Shown in pieces: positions 47,578 to 57,886 of a stretch of 64,000 bases of DNA. The stretch lies in contig CP114486.1 of NCBI GenBank assembly GCA_027186245.1, positions 10,058,501 to 10,122,500 on the forward strand, in the 5' to 3' direction. The notes under the pieces were generated by a model. The model had not been told where the DNA came from and did not search any database. It saw nothing but the letters and a program-made list of their open reading frames with translations. The translations under genes and the position numbers were made by a program. This DNA comes from Coriaria nepalensis. Its lineage: Eukaryota; Streptophyta; Magnoliopsida; Cucurbitales; Coriariaceae. The first letter of the stretch is position 1. Each line of letters opens with the position of its first letter.

Positions 47578-47729
47578 AACCTAAGCTGACTAGACATGAG
47601 AAACTGATTTGCATGTGATGGACTGGAACAGAGCAATGGACCATGGAAGAGGGAGCGGACCGGTAGGAGAATACGAGGCTCGTGAGGTATATTCCGTAAC
47701 GTACATGCAGTAGCATAACCCATGCATAA

Positions 47730-48080
47730 GTAATTAGATTTACTAAGTATTATTAGTTGTTATTCTTTTAGTTTTCTTATTCTATTAGTTGTTATTTCCT
47801 TTCGTAATTTCCTAAATTATCCTAGAGTTTAGTTGGTATAAAAGGGCTATAAGACATTATTAGGTTTTTATAAAGAATTATTTTACAAAAATAAAAGCAT
47901 CTCTTGACACCGTAAGTCAAGAAAAAATGTCTCATAATACCGTGAGTTAGGAATAATCGTTCTCCGAATGATTGTCTATTGAATATATTATAGCAATTGG
48001 GGAGAGTCATTGGACGATTGTAAATGCACAAGTGATTGTTGCCTCCACCCAATTCAGGTGTGTTTTGTTGGAGCTTTAAA
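47730..48080 (+). mobile_element. LTR-like segment
   Basis: It contains a TATA-like 'ggtataaaagggctataag' (about 47835) preceded by repeated 'ttattagttgttatt' words and followed by 'gtaccgtaagtcaag'/'accgtgagttagg' short repeats. It resembles the U3-R part of a plant Copia LTR and directly abuts an RNase H remnant in the same orientation. Borders are uncertain. Confidence 0.4.
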
Positions 48081-48082
48081 AA

Positions 48083-48365
48083 GTGAACAGTGGTTGCTCG
48101 GTCCATAACAGAAACTTACATTACAGCTGCTTCAGCAGCCAATCAAGCCACTTGGCTTAGAAAAATCCCAAGTGATTTGAGATTTGGTCGAGCTATTCCT
48201 ACAACTACTTGCAATGACAGCAAATCAGCCATAGTAATATTAGAAAATCCTGTGCGTTCTACTATAACCACACATCTTCAAGTGAAGTTTCAAGCAATTA
48301 GAGAAACAATCAAAGAAGGTGAAATAAGCTCACGCATTGCTTCTCAGAGGAAGAAAATGTAGACA
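48083..48365 (+). pseudogene. Copia RNase H fragment
   Basis: The plus-strand frame from 48090 reads as Copia RNase H: 'ARSITETYITAASAANQATW', 'NDSKSAIVILENPV' and 'KFQAIRETIKEGEIS'. The expected STAEAEY motif is degraded to SITETY, and the catalytic CDN is CND here. It is a 90-residue fragment only; no RT or integrase precedes it, so most of the element is gone. Confidence 0.85.
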
Positions 48366-48448
48366 TATTCACCAAATTATTATCCATATTTAAGTTTGAA
48401 ATATTGAGGTGCAAGTTATGAGCATAACAAAAACCTGTAAGAAAGAGT

Positions 48449-48905
48449 GTTAGAAACTGAAGAGTTTTTGCTAGTTACTTCACAGCTAGCAAACAAGTCA
48501 CAATTTGACTTTTTGATCTATACTTCTAAATCCGTTGACTCCAATTTAGTAAGACAAACCTTGTCATTTGGAGTTTGCTCAAATTGGTTTGAAGGAAATC
48601 AAAGCTCTGGTGTGAAAGATGTGAAGCTTGCAAGGCTATAAATCGTCACGAACAAGACAACGGTTTGATTTAACAAGTACCCATCAAGCTCAAAATGAAG
48701 TATAGAAGTCATTCTGGAGCATTGCATCAAAGTTTGATCATTAAATTTGCTTTACATCTTTTTGTTGTCAAAGTTGCAGAGTTGTTTTTGTGTGCCAAAG
48801 GTTGTCCATTACCTTAATTACTGTTACAGTATTGTATAAAAGGGATAACCAAACTAGAGAGCTGCCTCTAATGCGTAAATAAACTAGTCTGATTAATATT
48901 TATTA
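48449..48905 (+). mobile_element. 3' LTR of the Copia fragment (approximate)
   Basis: TGTTAGAAACTGAAG starts at 48449 after a purine tract 'aagaaagag'. It contains a TATA-like 'gtataaaagggataacc' at about 48834 followed by 'aagtctctaatgcg'-type U5 sequence. The order RNase H, polypurine tract, LTR is as expected. The right border is not determined. Confidence 0.55.
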
Positions 48906-49179
48906 ATTGCAAATAGATAAATAAATAAAGGGCCAAAATCAAGCCATCGAGGAAAATGCTTGGGAGTAGAAAGTTTGACTTGCAAGAAACCGATTAATCC
49001 CATTTAAAAAAGACAATAAGAAAGCATGCAGAATAGGCGTCCTCGACTATCTGCCCATCTCACCGTTACATTTCTGGTCAAATATGAGCTTCCACGAATC
49101 CACTCTATCTCTACCCACTCCAAGAAAGAAAATCTCTTACTTTTTCATAAACTAATACAGGAAAGAGACCCATAAAGCA

Positions 49180-49715
49180 AGATAAGAGAATCATCTCTAA
49201 GATTCGGACGCCACCCATCTCCATCTCCATCTCCATCTCCAGTCTGATTTTCGCTTTCTTCTTCTTCAGGTGAATCTTTTATTATAATTATAATTATTTT
49301 TTATTTATTAATTTCGTATATCTCCAGGTTTTACATGATCTCACCTGGCGATAGAGTTTGTTCCTTTTCTTTTCCCAAATTATTATATGAATTTGTAAAC
49401 TGGGATTCTAGTTTTGGGGCTGTAGAAAAAATGCGATTGGATTAAAACCACTAGTTTAGGAAATCAAAAGTTTGTTTCTGTACTTTAATTCAAGAGATAT
49501 TTCTTGTTTTTATGCTTATTATAGTTCATATTGGGGAAAGAGATATATGAATTGCTTTGCAGAATTGGTCAAGTGTATATTGTAGAATAGTTAGTAACTG
49601 TTTGCATTTTGATTCGGATTAACAAAAAAATATATTTTTGATTTATGAGTAAGATAATTTATTTGTTCGAATTCGAAGACCATTAATTATATTTTATTTG
49701 TTGTGCAGGAATTTA
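49180..49715 (+). promoter_or_regulatory. 5' leader of the RGLG gene with a leader intron
   Basis: A CT-rich stretch with four 'ccatct' repeats (about 49217-49243) ends in 'ttcttcag|gtgaatc' (donor 49270). An acceptor 'ttgttgtgcag' lies at about 49709, six bases before the ATG at 49716. A leader intron of about 440 bp is therefore likely. The transcription start is not defined. Confidence 0.6.
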
Positions 49716-52459
49716 ATGGATTCAAACAATAGAGATAAGCAACAGTTTCAGTATATTGCTGATAATTTTAGCTCATTGGATCAGGTTTTCATCTTCTCTT
49801 TGGCTCAATTTATGATTCATAAATTAAAGACCTGGTATCTTTGCTTCTTTATTGAACTGGAGGGTTCTGATTAGTGATTGTTATCCTCTATATCAATGAA
49901 ATCTCGAATTTTCCGAATATCAACTAAGGAGTTATATACAAGCACCAAAAAGTGGATCTCAATTTATTTCAGGTTGTTTCTGCATTGAGAAGAGAAGGTC
50001 TTGAATCGTCGAATTTAATCCTTGGTATCGATTTTACAAAGAGCAATGAGTGGACAGGTGATTATATATATATATATATGATAATAGATCGAATTGATTC
50101 GGATTTTTTCATAACTTGATGAGAGATTAGAAAGTACATCTTACTGATTGCAGGGAGGCGTTCTTTCAACAGGAAAAGCCTCCATGCTATTGGAAGAACA
50201 CCTAATCCATACGAGCAAGCAATCTCTATAATTGGACGTACTTTATCCCCTTTTGATGAAGATAACTTAATACCTTGTTTCGGTTTTGGAGATGGTAGTG
50301 TTTTGTTTGAAAACATTCTAGTTTTTTGTAGTTTGTGAATTAGCAACTTTTGCTCTACTGATTGGTTATTTATTTATTTATTTTTTCGATGCTTTTGTAG
50401 CAACAACGAGGGATGAATTTGTATTCAGCTTCTATCCCGATCACCGGCCTTGTAATGGATTTGCTGAAGCTCTTTCACGATATAAAGATATCGTTCCCTA
50501 CTTAAATCTGTCAGGTACTTTATAACCTTTTTTTTTTCCTATATAGATTGAGTCTAATGATCTTGTTTATCGATATAGGTCCGACTTCATTTGCTCCAAT
50601 AGTTGATGCAGCAATTGAAATTGTTGAGGCAAGCAACTTGCAATATCATGTTCTAGTCATTATTGCAGATGGACAGGTTCTCTATTTGAGTTTTTAAGTT
50701 GCACTTCTCCTCTTTTAAATATTTGAAGTTCACCATTTTTTATAATTTTTTTTTTAATCAATAAATTAATAGGTTACAAGGAGCCCTAGTATACTGCCTG
50801 GAAGGTTCAGCCCACAAGAACAAGCGACTATGAACTCTATAGTTGCTGCAAGGTAAAGCAATTTTACTTATAAATTTAAGGGTAGGAAAAGAATAAATAT
50901 ATAAGTAGAACTTGTGGTTTATGAGTAGAAAATGAATGAATGAACAGCAAATATCCTCTCTCCATCATATTGGTTGGGGTGGGAGACGGTCCATGGGATT
51001 CTATGCAGCAATTTGATGATAAGCTTCCTCAGCGCTCGTTTGACAACTTTCAGGTATCCAATAATGGCCTTATCAGATTTAGTGGTTTTTTGTGTGATGG
51101 AGTTTTGAGGAGAATTGTATTTTAAGTTCCATTTGGGGAGCAATCCCAGATACTAGTATAGAACTAACTTTCCATTCGGGCCACAAATTCTATTTCGAGT
51201 TTGTATGGACCCGCAGAATTTGACCCGAAATGAATATTTAGGCCACAAAATCTTACCAGATTCTAGTTCACCTAAATTCTAGTTTCGATCACTTACCTAA
51301 ATGCACCTTCACTATATTTTGAGCCAAACTAGATTGCACTGTGGACAAACCGCAACTTTGGAAACCCCAAGTTGAAATTAGACTTAAGACCCAAACGTAA
51401 TTTCGTACTGGATCAAATGAACCCCAATTTAACATCAAATGATGATGTATATTTAATATCCGCATTTCGGTCTCTTTGGTATCTAGTTTGTTGATTTCAC
51501 AAAGATCATGTTGGGCGACACAGAAGCATCAAAGAAAGAAGCGGCTTTTGCACTTGCCGCTCTTATGGAAATCCCATTTCAGTACAGAGCAGCACAGAGA
51601 CTTCATTATGCCAAGTGAGTCGAGAAACATATTTTTGGTTTATGTAGTTTTTAGTAAAGTTGCAAGGATAGCGAAACATTACCATTATGAACATGTTGTG
51701 CAGTAGAGCATCGGTGAGTGGCCCACAAACAAGGTCGCTTCCTCCTCCACGTGAAGTAATGGATCATGATCGGGCCGTTATATCAACCAAGTCAGTGAAT
51801 GTAAAAGAAGCAGGGCCAGCTTCTCAAGTAGAATCGGTATCTTCTCTAATCTCTCTTTCTCCCACTCATGCTATGTAATCATGTCCCAAAAAGTTAAAAC
51901 ATCTCAAAAAAGGACACGACAGTGCATGTCTATCTTGTAATATGATTTATGCACTAGAGTTCTCTTAATTATTTTTTTCTGTAATTTTCTAAACAATTTT
52001 TCTTTTGTTGAAGGTTTGCCCTATATGCCTGACAAATCCAAAGGACATGGCTTTTGGATGCGGACATATGGTTAGTTTTCTAGAATTTGTTATCATGTTT
52101 GTTACTAAGGACATGACTTCACCTGATATTTCGATCACGTTTGATTATGCTCGAGTGGTCTCTCGCCCAAACTAGCTTAAATATGGCCGATCCAAACTAC
52201 CGTTTCCAACTCGGGCCAAACATAAAAGGAAAAAAGAAAAGAAAAAACTTGACAGTTTCCAACGTAAAACCGAATGCACACAGTTTCATTGTTTCCTACT
52301 TGAACGTGACACTTGCAATATATCCGGCATCCCCCTTTTTTTGTTTATTTATGTACATCTTGTTTATTGATCCAGACGTGCAAGGATTGCGGTGCAGCCA
52401 TTTCGGCATGCCCTATGTGCCGAGAACCCATAACCATACGTTTGAGACTGTACGGTTGA
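49716..52459 (+). CDS. RGLG3: RGLG-type (copine/vWA + RING) E3 ubiquitin ligase
   Basis: Transfers ubiquitin to target proteins. Plant RGLG members act in auxin, ABA, jasmonate and drought signalling (family knowledge). Eleven exons: 49716-49784, 49973-50057, 50154-50294, 50401-50514, 50579-50676, 50773-50852, 50948-51053, 51487-51614, 51704-51836, 52014-52070, 52376-52459. The total is 1,095 nt, 364 aa, all GT-AG and in phase. A copine-type vWA domain spans about residues 35-270, with a DxTxS-like metal site DFTKS (43-47) and ADGQ. The C-terminal C3HC4 RING has C320, C323, C334, H336, C339, C342, C349 and C352. There is no N-terminal Gly, so no myristoylation site as in RGLG1/2. Length and neighbourhood point to the RGLG3/4 group; the exact paralogue is an inference. 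Confidence 0.93.
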
Positions 52460-52657
52460 TACTATGTCAATTCAATGAAGAGCGGAGAGAAGGCTTCTGA
52501 AAACTGTGTAATAAAAGATGTATAGAGGGTTGTACTTTCAAAGTTCATAAAAGAAGTATGTATATGGGTGGAACATGTGTAGAATCTCCTTATTCCTCAT
52601 TCACAAAATTATATTCTAGTTCTTATAAGTTTCACTAATTTTCTTCGGAGTTTACTT

Positions 52658-53014
52658 CTAGCTGAAGCCAGACCCGAAAGCAACACAATTAAACATACAG
52701 ACATCAAAATACATTTCTAAATCCTCAGGATTCTTGTAAATGTCTCTGCAAACGTCTACACAATGAGGGTGTAGGCAAAATTTCATGCACACGCCCATGG
52801 AACAAGCGACTTTCTGGTTGTCTGTGTCTGCTGGGTCCAAATTCATTTCTCTGAGCATGTCTAGACATGAAAAATGGCAGTCTAGTGCTGGAATTCTATA
52901 CTGATCTTCTTCTAATAGAGAAGATTTCTTAGAAGAAGGAACTAAACCCGATTCCGATACATATACAAGAAGAAGAAGAAACACAATCATTATCATCCTT
53001 GTTCTCATTGTCAT
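52658..53014 (-). CDS. Small secreted nine-cysteine protein, copy 1 (unknown family)
   Basis: 118-residue single-exon protein with a strong N-terminal hydrophobic segment (residues 7-20, 'MIVFLLLLVYVS'), probably a cleaved signal peptide. The mature part has cysteines at 46, 50, 71, 76, 80, 85, 89, 106 and 110. Spacing is C-x3-C-x20-C-x4-C-x3-C-x4-C-x3-C-x16-C-x3-C. It includes a LHPHC block and ends in 'NCVAFGSGFS'. It shares this whole framework with the protein at 56288-56614 on the same strand. I do not recognise the family; defensins, thionins, LTPs and RALF peptides have other spacings. CxxxC pairs suggest disulfide-linked helices. The relation to the paralogue supports it being a real gene. 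A TATA-like stretch lies near 53125-53140. Confidence 0.75.
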   Translation of the reverse strand: MTMRTRMIMIVFLLLLVYVSESGLVPSSKKSSLLEEDQYRIPALDCHFSCLDMLREMNLDPADTDNQKVACSMGVCMKFCLHPHCVDVCRDIYKNPEDLEMYFDVCMFNCVAFGSGFS

Positions 53015-53187
53015 TATTCTTACCTTGTTTCCAATCTTGTATATTCTTCTCTCTCAAAAATTTAAGGATTTTTTTGTTTGCCAGGAGTTTGTGGGAACTC
53101 GAGGTAGTATGGTTTTACCAAAATATGTATATGTATATACCAAAATAAACACTAAATAAATTAAATCCTAACATTTTATTTTATTAT

Positions 53188-53295
53188 TTTCTTCACCTAT
53201 TAATTTGTCTTTATATTTGCTTCCCCAAATTAGACCCTTTCATTTCCTTATTTGGGAAGCAAATATAAATAAAACAAATTAACGGGTGAAGAAAG
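53188..53295. mobile_element. Short hairpin/MITE-like inverted repeat
   Basis: The left arm (53188-53230, 'ttcttcacctattaattt...gcttcccc') and right arm (53248-53295, 'gggaagcaaatataaat...cgggtgaagaaa') are near-perfect inverted copies of about 40 bp around a loop of about 17 bp. It lies about 170 bp upstream of Cys-rich copy 1, in its probable promoter. Confidence 0.8.
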
Positions 53296-53927
53296 TTAAA
53301 AAAGGTTGAGTTTGACTTTTCAATTTATATTTATTTTCATTTATTGCTGATAGGACCCTCAAGTCGGATTGGGTCGGGTTCAATCGGGTAATATGGAATC
53401 GTATTAGCATGTTATAGGTTTTGGTAATTTTAAGTCATTATGAAGTTTTGTAGTTTTTAAATAGATTCACCGAAATGTTTTGGAGGAAGGTATCTTTTAA
53501 TGAGAGTATTATAGTACACTAGTGGCTTTTAAGTAAAGTTTCAAGTATTGGTAATTTGAATTGCCGTGTAGACAAGGTAAGATATTGCTTGTGGCTTGGT
53601 TATCATTGGAATTTTGATATTGAAAGGTTATTAAATTATTTCAACTTTTTTATTAAATGATATAAAGAACTCTTTATTTGATGTCGTGCCATTTTATAGA
53701 TAGTTAAATCAAATTTTGATTTAATTTATATAATAAGTTTGGATAAGATTAGATGTATATAATTCAGATCGAATCTAATTTTTATGTTAAATTATAATAA
53801 AAAATTAAAAAAATAAGATATCAAAAAAGAAATAAATACTTTAATATGTAAATATGTTGATTTGACATATATTTACTTTAATATAATTATTAATAATAAT
53901 ATCATATAGCTTATGTCCAAATTTTTT

Positions 53928-54692
53928 AAAAGGGTAAATTATATTTAGATCGTTTGATATTTATTGACATTACATGTTCATCTCTTGATATTTAGAGATT
54001 ATAAGTAGATTTTTTCAAATTTATTTTATATTATAAATAAAATTCTTGAAATTTTAAAATCATCTCCTCATTTTTATCTTAAATTATAAATAAATTCTCT
54101 TAATTTTAAACTAAATTGCAAGGTTAATTTATAATAATCAATGTAAAATTCAATACTCAACCAGTTCTTATAATTTTCCATAGTATTGCATTAATGATAT
54201 TTTTACAAGCCCTTTAAAGTTTTATTATAAAAAAAATACATATTTCATGTATCAAATATGTAATTACTTGAGATAAACTTATTTTATTTTATTAAAAATT
54301 TTAGGATTTTTATATCACATTACTTAAAAAAAAATGATAATAAAAAAAAATTGTTTATCATATTTTGTCATGAAAATTATATTAAGACATTCATAAGAAG
54401 ATTGTGACCATCAGAAAATTAAAACTTAACATTAATCATTAATAATTAGACTTATAATTTATTATAAACTTCAGGAGGTTTCACTTATAATTTAAGAAAA
54501 ATATGAGAGGATCTTCTTGTAATTCTCAAATCTTAGTAGATTAATTTGTAATGTAAGACAAATATAAGGAATCCACTTATAATGTAAGGTAAAGTTTAAA
54601 GAATCCACTTATAATTTGTAAAACATCGAAGAATCCACTTGTAATATCAATAAACCTCAAGGTATTATTCATGTATAGTTTTCTCATTTTAA
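53928..54692. mobile_element. Inverted-repeat DNA element (~765 bp)
   Basis: The left end 'aaaagggtaaattatattt' with 'tatttattgacattaca' is matched, in inverse, by the right end containing 'cttgtaatatcaataaacc' and 'tagttttctcatttt'. Inner short words 'aatccacttataat' (54540-54630) are repeated several times and appear inverted near 54000. No coding sequence. It fits a TIR-bearing non-autonomous element; the TSD is not certain. Confidence 0.6.
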
Positions 54693-54764
54693 AATCTTAA
54701 TAGATATATGTTCAATTCTTATATAATAAAACAAAGCAAACATGTTCAAAGGGAAAACTAGTAT

Positions 54765-55430
54765 AAACTCTCCAAACTTAGCATAATTTATAATGAATAC
54801 CAAAATTTAAATTTAAATTATAATAAACTCTCAATTTCATTAAAATTTGATGGAATAATCAATTGTGTGTCACATGGGCATTAAATGACTATTAAAAATT
54901 TTAATTTGACCTAATTAAAAATTTTTATTTATATTTTATCCCCTCTACTTTAAATTAATTTTTTAAATCCAATTTTTATAGTAAATAAATAAAAAATCTC
55001 AATTTCACTACACCGGCTACAACCACCCTAATTTGCAGCCACTATCATCACCATCCCTACCATCGCGACCACTAACTTCCATCGCCATAATAAAAATTTA
55101 AATTTTTTATTATTTTTAATATTTAAGAGATACAGCGAGAAAACAATTAAAAAATTTAATACTTTTTATCGACAGGAGAGGTCGGCGATACTGAAGATAG
55201 ACCGCTAACATAAAAATTTAATATTTAAGAGATAGAAAGAGAAAGAGATAAAATAATTAAAATTTTAATAGTCACTTAACGACTTGTGATATGCACACGA
55301 TTATTTCATCTATTTTTAACAGAATAAAAAATTAATTCTAATTTATACATAAAATTAGATACTTGGTACTAAAAAATTTGAATATCAATTATAATTTATT
55401 TTAAGTTTTGCGATTTATCTTAATATTTTC
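54765..55430. mobile_element. Second inverted-repeat DNA element (~665 bp)
   Basis: The left arm (about 54775-54910) and right arm (about 55255-55425) are imperfect inverted copies. For example 'aatgactattaaaaatttt' on the left pairs with 'aaaattttaatagtcactt' on the right, and 'ggaataatcaattgtg' with 'cacacgattatttcatc'. The centre has a C-rich patch (55010-55080, 'caaccaccctaatttgcag'). Non-coding. Confidence 0.65.
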
Positions 55431-56287
55431 GTATTAAAAATTATAAAACTTTCAGTGAAATTTATTATTATTATTATTTAATAATGGTAAATGTGGACCG
55501 TTATTATTATTATTATTTTATTTATTACAATCCCACTAATCCAACTTTTCTATAATTTTACTGTATTGGCTGCTCCCCAGTCTCTTACGATGTTACTCCC
55601 CTTCATCTTCGACGAGACACGGCCTCGAGCAGCCGCTCTACCATCTCAACCCAACACTGCATCCTCCATCTCGGCTATCAAAGACGTGCCCAGCCTCCTG
55701 CTATGAACAGCTTCTATCCCTACATTTTAATGCTATGAATAGTCATATAACTATATTGACTCAAGACAATACTAGATAGATATTAGACTCATTTCTTGAT
55801 TTTTTTTTTTTTACCAAAAAATAATAATGTGCGTGGCATGATGAATGACCATTCACTAGAACCAAACAAATTTTAAGAGCTTTAAATTTTAATTTGACTC
55901 CCTTTTTTTTTTTTTAATTTTATATAACTTTCACCTCATTTTTTTCTTTTTGTTTTCTTTTCACCCTAGTCCGTCCACCATTTCACCGCAACAGCAGCAC
56001 CAATGCCCACCGATGCTCTTTTCTGCACCACCAACATCATCACCCTCTACCACAAGCGCCACTGCACCACCACCGCCGCTAATTCATACAAAAAAAAATT
56101 GACATTGTACATAAATCTATACTGATCAGAGCAATAAAAGTAACTCTTTATTACATTGCTGAAGCACAATATATATATATATATAAATCTCAATTTAGAG
56201 GGTCTTACACCTCTTTCTCTCATTGATCTCACCTATAGATATTTATGTTTGAAATAATTAACATAACGTTTTCTTCAAATTAATTAG
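55431..56287. other. Spacer downstream of Cys-rich copy 2
   Basis: It contains an ATT microsatellite (about 55465-55515). A less AT-rich patch at 55570-55700 has a plus-strand frame of low credibility. A second C/A-rich patch (55970-56085, many 'caccac', 'caccgc') resembles the centre of the element at 55010-55080. No gene. Confidence 0.5.
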
Positions 56288-56614
56288 TCAGACATAACCA
56301 GTTCCTAAAGCAAGACAATTAAGCATACAAGCATCAAAATAGAGTTCCAAATTCTCAGGATCTTGATCATAAATGTGTCCACAAATATGTAGACAATGCG
56401 GGTGTAGACAAAGTCGCATGCACAGTCCCATAAGACAATCTACTCTCACGTTGTTCCTTTGTGTGGGTTCCAAGTGCAATTTTTTCCTAAGTATATTATG
56501 GCATCTATACTTGCAATCCACTACTGGAACTACGTAATTAGCATCAGCTTTCAATGCATGTAGGAGACTAATCACAACCAGAAGTATAATCATTATCGTA
56601 ATCGTCCTTGCCAT
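56288..56614 (-). CDS. Small secreted nine-cysteine protein, copy 2 (unknown family)
   Basis: 108 residues from the ATG at 56614, chosen because it aligns with the start and signal peptide of copy 1; an in-frame ATG at 56656 would add 14 residues. The signal peptide is about residues 1-24 (MARTITIMIILLVV...). Cysteines at 34, 38, 60, 65, 69, 74, 78, 96 and 100 give C-x3-C-x21-C-x4-C-x3-C-x4-C-x3-C-x17-C-x3-C, the same as copy 1 within one residue. Identical LHPHC and a very similar 'PENLELYFDACMLNC' end block are present. The segment between signal and first Cys is shorter than in copy 1 and lacks its charged SSKK/LLEED stretch. A CCTATATATTCC box lies at about 56692-56702. Function unknown; a secreted or apoplastic role is inferred. 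Confidence 0.75.
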   Translation of the reverse strand: MARTITIMIILLVVISLLHALKADANYVVPVVDCKYRCHNILRKKLHLEPTQRNNVRVDCLMGLCMRLCLHPHCLHICGHIYDQDPENLELYFDACMLNCLALGTGYV

Positions 56615-56659
56615 GCTCCAGATTATCACCTTGTAATAATTTTCAACCATCATCAATCT

Positions 56660-57886
56660 TTTAATCCTTCTTCTTCTTCTTCTTCCTGGATGGAATATAT
56701 AGGAATCTCTCCGACGGAACTGATGGGGTAAGCAATATTGTTTATGTTAGCTTTGTGTTTTAGTTGGGAGTTATATGACTCTTGAAGCCAAGTGTGGTTA
56801 TTTGGCCTCTATTATTAAACACCTGTTTAACTCTAGGTCCATTAAAATTTAATGAAGTAACCTTCATTTAATTTTATAAAACGTTAGTTTAATATAAGTT
56901 TACATAAAGTGAGTCCATATATGAACGTGTGTGTTGTATGTATATATGTATCCATGCTTAATGTTTTGAGAAGGCCGAATTTGTAATTATAGATATTATC
57001 ATGTTCATCCCTATACTTTAAATTATTCTCTATTTTTGTCTCTATTATTTGTTTTGGGTTAATTTCATCCTTAAACCATTTCAAATGTTTCATTAATATT
57101 AATCCCTACCCATTACTAAATTATGATGAAGTGTAAGTTATGTGGCGTCCATTAATTTCTTATGTGTAATATAATATTGTTATATCACTTATACGTAATA
57201 TGTGACAATATTGATGAAGGAAATAAACGTCGCATGACCACCAAATCATCTTAATATGTTAAAGAAATTAACAACTAAATACACCAAAACACCGGAATAC
57301 TCGAATTGGAACCCAACGAATTCGTGCTTCTCACTTGAAGCACCTGTTCAAATCGACACTGGATTTTCATCACTCAAAACAATATTTTTCATCCCCCGGG
57401 AAGAATAAAGAATCATCAACAAAAAAGATGAGAGAGACTATAAGGCAAAGTTTGGATAATTTCAACCCTCCGGACTCACCATCACAAGAGATTTTTTCCA
57501 CCCTTTTATAAAGCACGTCCACCACAAATAAAATAAATAAGGTAAAATATGATCATGACGAATATCCCTAGAATATTGGATTGGCTAACCAGTAATTTTT
57601 CTCGAGAAAATTGAATATTTGTATCTACTAATCAAGAATTAAAACACCATTATTACAAGTCAAGGTAGTTTCTACCTCAATGCACTTCACAGGTTTCCAT
57701 AACTTCTTCATGATCCCTAACTAGCTATAGCTACTACTTACCATGAAAATACAGGCAATACTCATATAAATATAAAACCCCAACTTTAATATGAATTCTA
57801 ATCAAACGGGGCAGTAAAGTAAATTGGGGGAAGAAAGAAACTATGCTCTATAAGATTACATACATGAGTTGAGCCCAGCAGCTAAT
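56660..57886. other. Intergenic region between Cys-rich copy 2 and PMT gene
   Basis: It holds the promoter side of Cys-rich copy 2, including a CTT microsatellite at about 56669-56685, and the 3' flank of the methyltransferase gene. A segment near 57000-57130 shows the 'ttcatccctatac...tttgtctc' wording of plant MITE-like repeats. No gene. Confidence 0.5.

Noticed and set aside
47495..47723. Two overlapping 71-73 codon frames upstream of PLR1
   Set aside because: They lie over the PLR1 promoter including the G-box and show no protein similarity I recognise.
55491..55706. 71-codon frame with hydrophobic start resembling a signal peptide
   Set aside because: The hydrophobic run is an ATT microsatellite; the rest has no motif and no homologue-like features.
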